Positions 51,315 through 59,895 of a stretch of 64,000 bases of DNA are shown one piece after another; positions within the stretch are counted from its first letter, which is position 1, and each line of letters opens with the position of its first letter. The position numbers were made by a program, and so were the translations under genes. The DNA is from 20CM-2-55-15 sp963738025 (GTDB lineage Bacteria; Acidobacteriota; Terriglobia; 20CM-2-55-15). The notes beneath the pieces were generated by a model, which saw only the letters and a list, made by a program, of their open reading frames with translations, was not told where the DNA came from and made no database searches. Location of the stretch: contig CAVTWA010000020.1 in assembly GCA_963738025.1 (NCBI GenBank), positions 221,212 through 285,211 on the forward strand. The letters run 5' to 3'.

Positions 51315-52268
51315 ATGAAGAAATTAGTCCAATCGATTTTGATAGTTCTGTGTAGCGTATTACTTGCCACCGCATTCAGTTCGCGTGCAGCGACGCCCAT
51401 CCGCGTCATGATTCTTGACGGCGAAAGCGGCGGTCCCTATCACCAGTGGCAACTGATCACACCGGTACTCAAGAAGGAACTCGACGAAACGGGACTCTTC
51501 CAAGTGGATGTCGTAACCGCGCCGGCGGCAGGAGGAAACTTCAGCAGCTTCAACCCGGATTTCGCGAAGTATCAAGTGGTCGTCTTCAACTATGACGCGC
51601 CCGACGAGCGATGGCCCGCGGAATTGAAGAGTTCGTTTGAAAAGTACGTGCTGAACGGCGGAGGTTTCGTCAGCGTTCATGCGGCAGACAACGCGTTCCC
51701 GGGCTGGGTTGCCTTCAACGAAATGATCGGTATCGGCGGATGGCGCGGACGCACTGGAAAATCGGGACCGTTCTGGTATTTCAAGGATGGCAGGCTGGTT
51801 TCCGATCCCGCTGCCGGACCAGCCGGAAGTCACGGCCGTCGGACACCTTTCCAGATTGCGGTCCGCGGTAACCACCCGATCACCAATGGCCTGCCGAAGA
51901 CCTGGATGCATCAAGGCGACGAGTTGTACGCCCGAATGCGCGGCCCGGGGAAAAACATGTCCGTTCTGGCCACTGCGTATTCCGATCCTGCAAACGCCGG
52001 CACGGGAAACGACGAACCCATGCTCCTCGCATTGACATATGGAAAAGGACGCGTCTTTCACACGACGCTGGGACATGACATCAATGCGCTCAGTTCTGTC
52101 GATTTTATTGTGACGTTTCAGCGCGGAACGGAATGGGTCGCGACCGGAGCGGTGACACAAAAGGTACCCGCAGATTTTCCGACAGCGAACGTCGTCGGTT
52201 ATCGCGCGGATATCGCCGCAATGGACCCTCGCTACAAAAACGGCTTGAATCCGCTGGACGCAAGATAA
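51315..52268 (+). CDS. Secreted ThuA-like domain protein
   Basis: 317 residues from ATG 51315 with a signal peptide (MKKLVQSILIVLCSVLLATA); earlier frame starts pass through a palindrome. The mature part is one ThuA-like domain (glutamine-amidotransferase-like fold): RVMILDGESGGPYHQWQL near residues 31-48, QVVVFNYDAPDERWP near 92-106, GGGFVSVHAADNAFPGW near 118-134, GNHPITNGLPKTWMHQGDELY near 202-222 and FHTTLGHDINALSSVDFI near 262-279. These proteins occur next to sugar-oxidation systems in Bacteroidota, Planctomycetota and Acidobacteriota; the catalytic role is not established. It follows the cytochrome/PQQ pair, perhaps as the third gene of the same transcript. Confidence 0.85.
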   Translation: MKKLVQSILIVLCSVLLATAFSSRAATPIRVMILDGESGGPYHQWQLITPVLKKELDETGLFQVDVVTAPAAGGNFSSFNPDFAKYQVVVFNYDAPDERWPAELKSSFEKYVLNGGGFVSVHAADNAFPGWVAFNEMIGIGGWRGRTGKSGPFWYFKDGRLVSDPAAGPAGSHGRRTPFQIAVRGNHPITNGLPKTWMHQGDELYARMRGPGKNMSVLATAYSDPANAGTGNDEPMLLALTYGKGRVFHTTLGHDINALSSVDFIVTFQRGTEWVATGAVTQKVPADFPTANVVGYRADIAAMDPRYKNGLNPLDAR

Positions 52269-52296
52269 AACAGGCGCGATTCTGCAATCGCGCCTG
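52267..52296 (-). terminator. Rho-independent terminator for the coiled-coil lipoprotein gene
   Basis: An 11-bp stem CAGGCGCGATT (52271-52281) / AATCGCGCCTG (52286-52296) with a four-base loop is followed on the minus strand by TTTTATC. It lies in the gap between two convergent genes. Confidence 0.7.
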
Positions 52297-52319
52297 CGTT
52301 AAGAGTTTACGAACAGGTA

Positions 52320-52772
52320 TTACTGATAGTTCGGCGTGGGCGTTCTGGACGGGGTCGCAGGCTTCGTCTGGAACATTTGAGAAACCTGATCGTAAGAATG
52401 GTCCAGCCCTGTCATTGCGGAGTCCACCTCGCCTCTCAGTGTCTGCCACGATTCGATGTTGACGCTCTTCAGATCGTCCAACTTCCTGGCGACTTCCTTG
52501 CGCTGGTCTTGCAGACCGTCAATAGCACTCTTAAAGTTTGATTTCGCCGTTCCCTTCATCGCGCCGGATCTCTCGTTGAGTCCGTCAACCTTTTTATCGA
52601 ACTCATCGAGGCGCGCATTCATGGTCGTAACGTAATCGTCGCGCTGAGCCTTCATTTGATCGTTGGTATTCGTGCGCTCTTCCGGGGCGGCTTGCGTGCT
52701 ACGAGGTTCGTTGCGATTGCAAGCCGGAATCAATAATGCGGTAGCCAATAGAATCTTTAAAGCAAGTTTCAT
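52320..52772 (-). CDS. Small coiled-coil lipoprotein
   Basis: 150 residues. N-terminus MKLALKILLATALLIPACNR with a lipobox LIPAC, so Cys18 is likely lipidated and the protein anchored in a membrane. The rest is a charged helical region (about residues 40-125) with heptad-like leucine spacing (NARLDEFDKKVDGLNERSG, KEVARKLDDLKSVN) and a short proline/threonine-rich tail (TPSRTPTPNYQ). ATG 52772 is preceded by GGGAGGCACC. No family is recognised; it could be an envelope-stress or periplasmic spacer protein. A terminator hairpin follows its stop. Confidence 0.7.
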   Translation of the reverse strand: MKLALKILLATALLIPACNRNEPRSTQAAPEERTNTNDQMKAQRDDYVTTMNARLDEFDKKVDGLNERSGAMKGTAKSNFKSAIDGLQDQRKEVARKLDDLKSVNIESWQTLRGEVDSAMTGLDHSYDQVSQMFQTKPATPSRTPTPNYQ

Positions 52773-52933
52773 GGTGCCTCCCGTATCGCGAAGTAGGATC
52801 TATACGGGGAGTTGCATGTGCCATGCCAAGACACAACGCCTTTGTGTCGTTGTGACTTGGTGCCTTTGTATCGAAATCGGCACTCAGGTGGGAACCAACG
52901 TACCGCAGGTGAACCGAAAGACACAGAGAGGTT

Positions 52934-54109
52934 CTACACCTCTACCCAGACGCCACCCTTTCTCGCACTGTCGAGGATGGCTTCCACGATCCGATTCACA
53001 CGGGCCGCTTCTTCGAAACTTGCGAACACCTGAGACCGGCCGGGCTCGGGTCGCTTACCATCGGCAATGAACCCGTATATATCTCGCATCAGGTTACAGA
53101 ACGCATCAGCCCAAGCTTCCTGATGCCCGCCAGGCAGGTGAGCATATCCCCGGACTTCCGGATCGAGCAGTGAAGGATCCTTCTGCAGTACTTCATTCGG
53201 TTTGTCTCGATGCCCGATCCACAATTCATTCTGGTGTTCCTGGCGCCAGGAAAGTGAAGCCTTCGCCCCGCACACTTCGAGCACCAGATCGTTCTTATGT
53301 CCGGCACACACCTGGCCTGCGGTAAAACAGCCTTTCGCGCCGTTATCGAATTTCACGAGAACGGAAGCCAGATCCTCCACAGGCACATTAACGGTTTCAA
53401 GGTCGGCGGCGCCCGGCGCTGTCTGGAATGCTTCTCGCGAAAGGCGTGGTTTCTTGCGCTGAGATATGACAGTCGTGATGTCGCCGAGAACATGCGTGAT
53501 CCGGAGGCCGGTCAGATGCTGTGCAAGATCGCACCAGTGCGACCCGATGTCACCCAAAGCGGAGGAGGCCCCACCTTTCTCAGGATCGAGCCGCCAGGAA
53601 TAATCGGTTTCTTTCAGAAGCCAGTCCTGAAGGTAATAGCCATGAAGAAATGTGGGAGTCCCGATATCCCCCTTCGCGATGGTATGGCGAGCCTGCTGCA
53701 CCAGCGGATTGCCGCGGTAATTGAACGTGACAGCGGTAACGACCTGAGACCGCTTCGCCTGCTCGGCAAGTTCTCTGGCCTGTGCCGCAGTCGCCGCGAG
53801 CGGCTTGTCTGAGATAACGTGTTTGCCCTGCGCCAGAGCGGCCGAGATCACTGGATAGTGCAGGTGGTTCGGGGTCGCGACATGCACGACTTGCACTTCC
53901 GGATCGGCGATCAGCGCCTCATAACTGCCGTAGCCTTTCCGCGCTCCAAGCTGTTCCGCTTTGCGCCGTCCCGAGTCTTCACTGCTTCCAGCAACTGCAA
54001 CAATATCGACGAATCCAAGACGCCGCACCGCATCGATGTGATGCGGCCCGACGAAGCCCGCTCCGACGATCCCCATACCCACTCGCTTCTGCTGTGTTTG
54101 TTTGTGCAT
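52934..54109 (-). CDS. Gfo/Idh/MocA-family oxidoreductase
   Basis: 391 residues. Rossmann N-terminal half: MGIVGAGFVGPHHIDAVRRLG near residues 12-32, VVHVATPNHLHYPVISAALAQGKHVISDKPLA near 72-103 (the EKP-type motif here reads DKP), then the C-terminal beta-sheet half with SSALGDIGSHWCDLAQHLTG near 184-203 and late AFCNLMRDIYGFIADGK. Such enzymes oxidise or isomerise sugars and inositols with NAD(P). The longer linker and EKP-to-DKP change occur in a subset. It stands alone; neighbours do not define the substrate. ATG 54109 is the first in-frame start before the Rossmann motif. Confidence 0.9.
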   Translation of the reverse strand: MHKQTQQKRVGMGIVGAGFVGPHHIDAVRRLGFVDIVAVAGSSEDSGRRKAEQLGARKGYGSYEALIADPEVQVVHVATPNHLHYPVISAALAQGKHVISDKPLAATAAQARELAEQAKRSQVVTAVTFNYRGNPLVQQARHTIAKGDIGTPTFLHGYYLQDWLLKETDYSWRLDPEKGGASSALGDIGSHWCDLAQHLTGLRITHVLGDITTVISQRKKPRLSREAFQTAPGAADLETVNVPVEDLASVLVKFDNGAKGCFTAGQVCAGHKNDLVLEVCGAKASLSWRQEHQNELWIGHRDKPNEVLQKDPSLLDPEVRGYAHLPGGHQEAWADAFCNLMRDIYGFIADGKRPEPGRSQVFASFEEAARVNRIVEAILDSARKGGVWVEV

Positions 54110-54169
54110 TGGGACATTATACGGCGGTCAATTTGTGAGGTCGTCAGGTTCCCCGTCGTAATCTGCAGA

Positions 54170-54200
54170 GAAAAATCGGGGAGGAAGAGTCTTCCTCCCC
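54170..54200 (-). terminator. Rho-independent terminator for the FN3 gene
   Basis: Palindrome GGGGAGGAAGA/TCTTCCTCCCC (54178-54200) with a one-base loop, followed on the minus strand by GATTTTT. It lies just past the stop of the FN3-domain gene. Confidence 0.85.
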
Positions 54201-54210
54201 GCCCGCTATG

Positions 54211-54855
54211 CTAGCCGCAGATGAACGTTATTGGATCGCTCCGGTCGGTATAACCCAACCGGCCAAATGCACGAACCTGAAATGCGTAGTTCGTGCCCGG
54301 CACCAGATTCGAAATGGTCACTTTCTTCGAACCAGGCAGCGTGAGCGCTGTCCAGGATGCGGCTGGCGTTCCCGGATTTGTTACGGCCCCGTACTCCAGA
54401 ACGTAGTGGATGGCCTTGGGGAGCGCCTTGACCTTGACTACCACTTCGCCCGTGGATGGACCACGGTCAATCCATTCAATCGACGCCGGGGGCAAGGGTT
54501 GCGGAGCAACACGGCCTATCGGAGCAGCAACGAACCCGCTGGTGTTGAAAGTCGCGGGATCATCGTTAGACATGGCCTCGACATAATGCCCGAGAAGCGT
54601 GTACTGCTTGATCATCAGTTCGCGTTGTTTGTTTTTCGCGCTGATGGCTTTCTTGCCGCCATCATCCGCCTCCGAAATCAGAACAGTGAGCGAGTCGATA
54701 CCCGACTTGAAGGTCGGAATTTCGACGGGTGGAGTAGCGAAGTCCGGGTTACCGTTCATGCCGTCGTGCGCCGTGTTGAGTCGCTTCAGCAGATCGGTAT
54801 CGGTCGTTCCGTGAAAACCAAGCAATGCTTTGATCTTCTTTACTTTTGTTGTCAT
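54211..54855 (-). CDS. Protein with C-terminal fibronectin type III domain
   Basis: 214 residues, no signal peptide. Residues 1-115 are a helical region (VKKIKALLGFHGTTDTDLLKRL and onward) of unknown type. Residues about 122-214 form one fibronectin type III domain (PPASIEWIDRGPSTGEVVVK, YVLEYGAV, ISNLVPGTNYAFQVRAFG). AAGGAGA five bases before ATG 54855 is a strong ribosome site. I recall related acidobacterial proteins only as unnamed. Either a cytoplasmic scaffold or a protein exported by a route without a signal peptide is possible. It ends at a good terminator hairpin. Confidence 0.7.
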   Translation of the reverse strand: MTTKVKKIKALLGFHGTTDTDLLKRLNTAHDGMNGNPDFATPPVEIPTFKSGIDSLTVLISEADDGGKKAISAKNKQRELMIKQYTLLGHYVEAMSNDDPATFNTSGFVAAPIGRVAPQPLPPASIEWIDRGPSTGEVVVKVKALPKAIHYVLEYGAVTNPGTPAASWTALTLPGSKKVTISNLVPGTNYAFQVRAFGRLGYTDRSDPITFICG

Positions 54856-54902
54856 ACGATTCTCCTTGTTTCAAATTCTGTCGTTTTCATCTCTTCTCAC
54901 TG

Positions 54903-54993
54903 TAAAGATGCTTCAGATTCCCCATTTGTTACAGGCTTCTGAAAAAACATTCGATCATGACGCGATCAGGCGTAGAACGGCTATTTGTCCCGC
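54903..54993 (+). repeat. 91-bp direct repeat, left of the IS21 element
   Basis: TAAAGATGCTTCAGATTCCC and the following 71 bases recur at 57812-57902 in the same orientation with two differences (ATGACGCGATC against ATGGCGCTATC). The IS element lies exactly between the copies. The sequence encodes no recognised protein. Confidence 0.92.
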
Positions 54994-55063
54994 TGTGCTT
55001 TTGACAACGTAAAAAGAGACCGCCCCGATGGAGCAAAAGGGACCCACCCTTTTGTTAATGGTT

Positions 55064-55351
55064 TTAAGTTAATCGCCGCCGCCGCGCTTGTGGTAACTGT
55101 GTAAAACCCAGCAGGGTTTTACAAGCAGCGGAGGAAATCATCAAGAAAAATGGTGCTGAAGGCCACCTTACTCGATTTCCTCGGCTGCGGCAGTTTCCAC
55201 AAGCGTCCCCTTCCTTGGCTTCTTTCTTTTTGGTTCTTTTTCTTTCTTTGTCCAGACCGGCCCTCGCGAACAAATAATTCGCCCCACGATCGTTTATAAA
55301 CGACGTTCGATATCCTGTCCGACTCTCAGCATGCCGGAGATTCTTGTTCAT
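55064..55351 (-). CDS. Possible small passenger frame of the IS21 element
   Basis: 95 codons whose ATG (55351) overlaps the istB stop by four bases. It reads MNKNLRHAESRTGYRTSFIN and then a basic stretch (KERKRTKKKEAKEGDACGNC). I do not recognise it. The overlap is suggestive of coupling, but an accidental frame is possible. Confidence 0.35.
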   Translation of the reverse strand: MNKNLRHAESRTGYRTSFINDRGANYLFARAGLDKERKRTKKKEAKEGDACGNCRSRGNRVRWPSAPFFLMISSAACKTLLGFTQLPQARRRRLT

Positions 55352-56091
55352 GCGGTTCCTCCGGCTGCGGCATCGGGGCGGCGCTCCGGTTTCTTTTTGA
55401 GCTTGTTATTCCTCAGACTGTCGGTGAATCGGATGCTTTCCCAATCAAACTCATGGATCGAACAATGATGCGTCAGCCGATCCAGCAGCGCGGCAGTCAA
55501 TGCCGCATCGCCGAAGGTGCTCGTCCATTGGGCGAATGGGAGATTCGAGGTCACGATCAGGGATGCTTTCTCATAGCGATCGGAGAAGACCTGAAAAAGA
55601 AGCTGCGCGCCTTCGGCTGAAAATGGAATGTAGCCGGCCTCATCGATGATCACCAACTCGAACCGGGAAAGCTTCGACAGATATCTCTTTAGTTGTCTTT
55701 CTTCGCGGGCTTCGATCAGCGTGTTCACCAGATGAGCCGCTGTGGTGAACAGCACTCGGTATCCACGCCGGCATGCCTCGACACCGAGCACGGTGGCGGC
55801 GTGAGTCTTGCCCGTCCCATGTTTGCCCAGGATCACAATGTTCTCGCGATTGGTAATGTAGTGGCAGTCCATGTACTCGCGTACTTGAACGGCGTCCAGG
55901 CCCGGCCACTTCTTCAGGTCTGTTTTCTCCAGAGTCTTCAGTATTGGAAACCGTGCTTCGTTTAAACGCCGCTGCACCTGATTGGTTTGCCGTTGATCCA
56001 GCTCCCGGCTGGCCAAGGCCAACAGGAAGGCTTCATAGCTTTCTCCAGCTTCACGCGCTTGGCGTGCGTGTTCGGGGTACTCGCGGGCCAT
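55348..56091 (-). CDS. istB: IS21-family helper ATPase IstB
   Basis: 247 residues from ATG 56091. AAA+ ATPase that helps the IstA transposase choose and activate target DNA. Walker A GKHGTGKTHAATV near residues 88-100, Walker B LVIIDEAGYIPFS near 150-162, sensor LIVTSNLPFAQW near 178-189, and the ending RIHEFD-type segment CSIHEFDWESIRFTDSLRN. In relatives IstB starts about 20 residues earlier; the frame for that N-terminus (MNPGQEVLLEDTLRKLRLP, start 56152) is present but one base out of phase near 56095, so even IstB may be damaged at its start. It sits downstream of the broken istA. Confidence 0.88.
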   Translation of the reverse strand: MAREYPEHARQAREAGESYEAFLLALASRELDQRQTNQVQRRLNEARFPILKTLEKTDLKKWPGLDAVQVREYMDCHYITNRENIVILGKHGTGKTHAATVLGVEACRRGYRVLFTTAAHLVNTLIEAREERQLKRYLSKLSRFELVIIDEAGYIPFSAEGAQLLFQVFSDRYEKASLIVTSNLPFAQWTSTFGDAALTAALLDRLTHHCSIHEFDWESIRFTDSLRNNKLKKKPERRPDAAAGGTA

Positions 56092-57684
56092 GGATGGGTA
56101 GTCTCAACTTCCGAAGCGTGTCTTCCAATAGAACTTCCTGACCGGGGTTCATCGGCGCCTCCAGCCAGCAGCAGATCGTAGCGGCCCACATCACTGGCAG
56201 CGACGGTCAGGTCGGTCACGCCAGGCATCAAGCCAGCGGCCAACGGTGAAAATGCGATGTCGGGACGATCCTGCCGCAAGAGGATGTGTTTCAGCGAATC
56301 CAGATTGTAGGTCTGGCGCTGTAATGCCTCCGCGACAGCCGCTTCGACCCGTTTAGCGGGATACTCCTGATGAAGCAGCAGCATGCCGACAAACTCACGG
56401 GTACCGTCGTTATCTCCCTGCCGGTGGCGCAGGATCGCCAACATCCGCTCGTAATCGGCGGGCCAATGCGGGCGCCACTGGCGGATCGGCCGCGCGGCCT
56501 CAAAGGATCCAATCCGCTGATGGATCAGCTCCAGGTAATGCAGCGGATCGATCTGCCACTGATACTTCCCGAAGACGCGGGCGTGGTCGGCCACCTTCTT
56601 CTGATCCGCGTACACGCTCACCCGGTCGCAGCCGATGTGCACCCATAAGTTCCGCCCGACATAAGCCGTCGGAACCGAGTAGCGATTCCACTCCACCTGC
56701 GCCGTCTGGTACCGGCTGATTCGCACCCCCAACGTCTTGGTGTTCTCAAACGGGTGCGCGGGAATCCCCAGAAGACGTACCCGTTCTTCATCGTGCCGTT
56801 CATCAATCGTTCGCTGATCTTCGCGGCCTTGGATCTTCCGCCCTCCATGTTCGATCGATCGCATCAGCAACAGATCGTTCAGCTCGTCGAAATCCTTCAC
56901 GACCGGAACCGGTACCAGAAAGTTTCTCCGCGCGAAGCCCACCAGTCCTTCAACTCCGCCCTTCTCCTGACCTTTGGCTGGATTGCAGAACCGAGCCTCA
57001 AATGTGTAGAAGCTCCGGAAAGCCGTAAACCGATCCTGCTCCACACGCCCTTTCCCACGCAGGATCTGCCGAACCGCGACCGTCAGATTGTCGAAGACCA
57101 GAGTCGGAAATATGCCGCCGTAGAAGAGCAAACGCTCTCATGTGCGCGTCGAAAAACATCTCCTGGCGTTCCCGCGGATAGGCACGCACAAAGGATTTGC
57201 CCGAGTATCGCGATCGCATGCTGAAGAACTTGATCAGCTGGCGCTCTCCCGCCATCTCGACCCAGGCGCTGCCCCAATCGACCTCTGCTTCCCGGGCCAC
57301 TTCCGCATCCAACGGCACCACGGCCAGCGCGGCGTTCATGTCCCATCCGGGCCTTCTGCTTTCGAACCCATTGACGTACCGTCGATTCGCCGCCCTTAAA
57401 AGCGTGTTCTTCAACTAATCGCGTATAGATCCGATGTGCCGTGTGCCTCTGCTTCTTGGTTTCCTCCTGATCCGCCGTTCAGCCATCTCTCGACTACCAC
57501 GGCGACCGAGTCCATCACCCCACATGCCGGATTCTCCTTTCCTCCGGTACTTCGGCGACAAACCCTGCAGGGCTTTGCGGACTGTTTTGCGTGTGTGACC
57601 CGTCTCCCGTGCAATCTGACGAATGCTCTTCTTGTAAACCCGATGCGCCGTCCGAATGTGCTCGTACTGGTCCATCTCTATCAA
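55962..57684 (-). pseudogene. istA: IS21-family transposase IstA, several frameshifts
   Basis: The start (MIEMDQYEHIRTAHRVYKKS, ATG 57684) has the helix-turn-helix region GHTRKTVRKALQG. The frame is then lost. The continuing sequence appears successively in other frames: PACGVMDSVAVVVERWL, QEETKKQRHTAHRIYTRLVEE with KGGESTVRQWVR, then MNAALAVVPLDAEVAREAEV-DWGSAWVEMAG with the first DDE aspartate DWG, and from FYGGIFPTLVFDNLTVAV (second aspartate) to YDLLLAGGADEPR in one frame. So at least four indels lie within 57,110-57,620. The element is inactive as read, unless the errors come from assembly. Confidence 0.85.
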
Positions 57685-57811
57685 CTCCTGTTTCTCCCTG
57701 CTTCATGTCCGTCCTTATCGAAACGTCCACGAAAACAGAGGCTAACAGGGCGGGTCCCGTTTGCTCGATCAAACCCGGCTTTGGTGGGCTCCTTTTACTC
57801 TAGCGAAATCA

Positions 57812-57902
57812 TAAAGATGCTTCAGATTCCCCATTTGTTACAGGCTTCTGAAAAAACATTCGATCATGGCGCTATCAGGCGTAGAACGGCTATTTGTCCC
57901 GC
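57812..57902 (+). repeat. 91-bp direct repeat, right of the IS21 element
   Basis: Same as 54903-54993 with two differences. The size is far above the 4-8 bp target duplication typical of IS21 elements. Confidence 0.92.
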
Positions 57903-57979
57903 CTGAATTCGGCGTGTTGCCGGCGATTGCGACATATTCCGCACAATCTCAAACATGGTTGTTCGATTCGTAGACTGAA

Positions 57980-58560
57980 CGTGCAATTGGGAAACTCAAC
58001 GTGCAATTCGAAAATGTAGTAAGCGATACGAGGATTTAGCGGCCGATCGCAGAATTCAGCGGCACTTTTGCGATCTTTAAGCCCAAAAACAGAAATTGCA
58101 CTTCTAAATTTTGAAATCTAATGGGCAAAAAGCAAACCCGACCGATAAAACGCGCAAGGTTCCCGATGATTCGTCAATTGCGCGTGCAATCCGGGAATTA
58201 TCTGTGCAAATCCCAGCGTGGATACAAAAACTGACATTTGAATGTTAGAAATTTCAATCAAGCGGAGGAATGAGCATTTATTCGTACAAATTCCCAAATT
58301 GAACACAAGGATCCAGATTTGAAGGACTAGAAAGCCACATCAACGCGGGATTCCACACAGCAGCGGCCGTTTTTGCGATCTTTGCGTCCAAAACGGAAAT
58401 TGCACGTTAAATTGGGGAATCCAACGCCCAAAATGAAAAATGAACGAACAAAACGCGAAATGTTTCCGATGGTTCCAGAATTACGCGTGCAACCCCTGGA
58501 TCGTCTGTACAAATGCGAAAGCAGGCACGAAAACGACAAAATTGAACGCAAGAAACCCGA
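57980..58560. repeat. Diverged tandem duplication, period about 305 bases, in AT-richer non-coding DNA
   Basis: Copy A (about 58050-58250) and copy B (about 58355-58560) share, in order, CAGCGGC, TTTTGCGATCTTT, AAATTGCAC, AAAACGCG, TTCCCGATG/TTTCCGATGG, GCGTGCAA, and CTGTGCAAAT/CTGTACAAAT, with TTTTGCGATC at 58066 and 58371. A shorter third relative (ACGTGCAATTGGGAAACTCA, ACGTGCAATTCGAAAATG) precedes A. Short reading frames here show no ribosome site. The whole stretch 57903-58661 contains no supported gene and is visibly less GC-rich than its surroundings. Confidence 0.75.
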
Positions 58561-58661
58561 ATCAACGGCAAGGATCGTCAGTTACTGCGTAACCGGTCGT
58601 GTTGGCCAAACACGGTTAGTTTGTGACGTCGGCGACCGTAACTAAGCACTAGCAGACGGTT

Positions 58662-59540
58662 CTAACGCTGACCCATCCCTCGAAGTTTCTCGACGACCTC
58701 ATCGTATGAAACTTTCTCTTTCAGACTGGCGTAGGAACCGGGGAAGTAAACGAGAGTGAGGTCGGCGCCTGCGTCGTTCAGTTGGTTGACGACGATCGCA
58801 GCGCGCTGGTCCTTCGAGAGGCGAGTGTTATCGATCATCGGAAAATCATAAACACCGACACTGAACGTCCTCCGCTGAGCCGCGGCGGAATCGCCTGGAG
58901 TGCGAACTCCCAGGTCCACCTTGATTTCCCGGGTTTCATGATTGAATTCGAGGATCGACAGCATGAATTCACGCACCGTGCCGTCCAGAGCCAGCTTTTC
59001 CGGTTCCAGTTCGACGCCGCCAGGATTCTCCTTCAATTTGTCGAAATCAACCGTTCTGCTGAACTTGCCCCCGACCTGCTCCAGGAGCACTAATTGGCGG
59101 GTGATGATTTCCTTTGAGACCTGGTTCAGACGCGCGACATAAAGAGTTTTATTCGCATTACTGGAGGTTGTGATTTCACGATCGATATAGGCAAACAGCG
59201 GTTTCAAATTCAGCGAATCGTGAAAGTTGTAGGCGAGCATCTCGAGATTGAGCATTTTGGCCTCGAGCCCAACCTGTTCTGGTTTTTGAAATGTCTGAAT
59301 AATGGAGAGAAACATATCCTTGCGAAGGGCGCTCTCGGCCTGCTCGCGACTGCTCATGAGTTGCGTGTACACACGTTCGTTGGAGTCGCGGGTCTCCTGC
59401 TGACGGACGATTCCCGACGTGTAATAACCGAGCAGAGCAATGGTCAGAGCGGTGAGGAGGCCATTCAAGGGACGCAGAACAACATCCACCTTGTCCCAGA
59501 AATCCTTCTCTTTCTTCTCGGGCTTTTCAGCAGCGCTCAT
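58662..59540 (-). CDS. Membrane-anchored protein of unknown function
   Basis: 292 residues with one membrane helix near residues 25-45 (LNGLLTALTIALLGYYTSGIV) and a larger outside or cytosolic part with a helical region (REQAESALRKDMFLSIIQTF), then a mixed region that includes GVYDFPMIDNTRLSKDQRAA. No family recognised. Its ATG overlaps the stop of the small secreted-protein gene by four bases (ATGA at 59540-59537), and it lies downstream of the nucleotide-transporter-like gene on the same strand, so the three form an operon. A role in envelope function is likely from context, nothing more. Confidence 0.6.
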   Translation of the reverse strand: MSAAEKPEKKEKDFWDKVDVVLRPLNGLLTALTIALLGYYTSGIVRQQETRDSNERVYTQLMSSREQAESALRKDMFLSIIQTFQKPEQVGLEAKMLNLEMLAYNFHDSLNLKPLFAYIDREITTSSNANKTLYVARLNQVSKEIITRQLVLLEQVGGKFSRTVDFDKLKENPGGVELEPEKLALDGTVREFMLSILEFNHETREIKVDLGVRTPGDSAAAQRRTFSVGVYDFPMIDNTRLSKDQRAAIVVNQLNDAGADLTLVYFPGSYASLKEKVSYDEVVEKLRGMGQR

Positions 59541-59866
59541 TTGCGTTTCAAGGTGTATTGCGTGCCCTTTTTTTCAAGGACCAGATCGTACTGAACGGCG
59601 CCCTCGAAAGAGTTGATTTCAAATGCCGGCATCTGGCCCTGGTAGGCAAGCTTCAGTTCGCATTTACCCTGGTCCTTTACGAACACTTTGAATCCGCCAT
59701 TGGCGTCGGTTTCCGTGTTGTACTTGTCCGCACCACACGTTATCTCGATCTTCGAGCCCTGGCCGATTCCTTTGCCGGCCTCCGTGATTGTTCCGTAAAC
59801 GTTCCCCGCGAACGCAAATCCGCTCCCCATAAGCATGACGAACACTGACAGAATGGCGATCTTCAT
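59537..59866 (-). CDS. Small secreted protein with carboxypeptidase-regulatory-like fold
   Basis: 109 residues with a signal peptide (MKIAILSVFVMLMGSGFAFA). The mature 89 residues resemble one carboxypeptidase-regulatory-like Ig domain: GNVYGTITEAGKGIGQGSKIE, TETDANGGFKVFVKDQGKCEL, with two cysteines that could form a disulfide. The protein ends QYTLKRK. ATG 59866 has GGATCC and a GGAGG-like AGGATCCTCC region upstream. It is coupled by a four-base overlap to the downstream membrane protein. It could be a periplasmic binding or adaptor subunit; no ligand can be named. Confidence 0.7.
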   Translation of the reverse strand: MKIAILSVFVMLMGSGFAFAGNVYGTITEAGKGIGQGSKIEITCGADKYNTETDANGGFKVFVKDQGKCELKLAYQGQMPAFEINSFEGAVQYDLVLEKKGTQYTLKRK

Positions 59867-59895
59867 AGGATCCTCCGTACTTATCTTATCCGTCT

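Larger units (their letters stand above)
54994..57811 (-). mobile_element. IS21-family insertion element with decayed istA
   Basis: 2,818 bases ending TG...CA: left end TGTGCTTTTGACAACG, right end in reverse TGATTTCGCTAGAG. Each end carries two related repeats of the GTAAAAGGAGCCCACC / GAGCAAAAGGGACCCACC type (left 55009-55024 and 55031-55048; right 57749-57766 and about 57781-57798), the usual multiple end repeats of IS21 elements. It holds istB (intact), istA (broken in several places) and a possible third small frame. So it is most likely dead on its own, but its ends could be moved by a related transposase. Confidence 0.88.

Noticed and set aside
52815..52875. A hairpin in the gap between the lipoprotein and the oxidoreductase as a terminator
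   Set aside because: Arms are imperfect and no T-run follows; it fits the repeat words better than a terminator.
58118..58551. Two short minus-strand frames in the tandem-repeat region
   Set aside because: No ribosome sites, no motifs, and their repeated nature follows from the DNA duplication.
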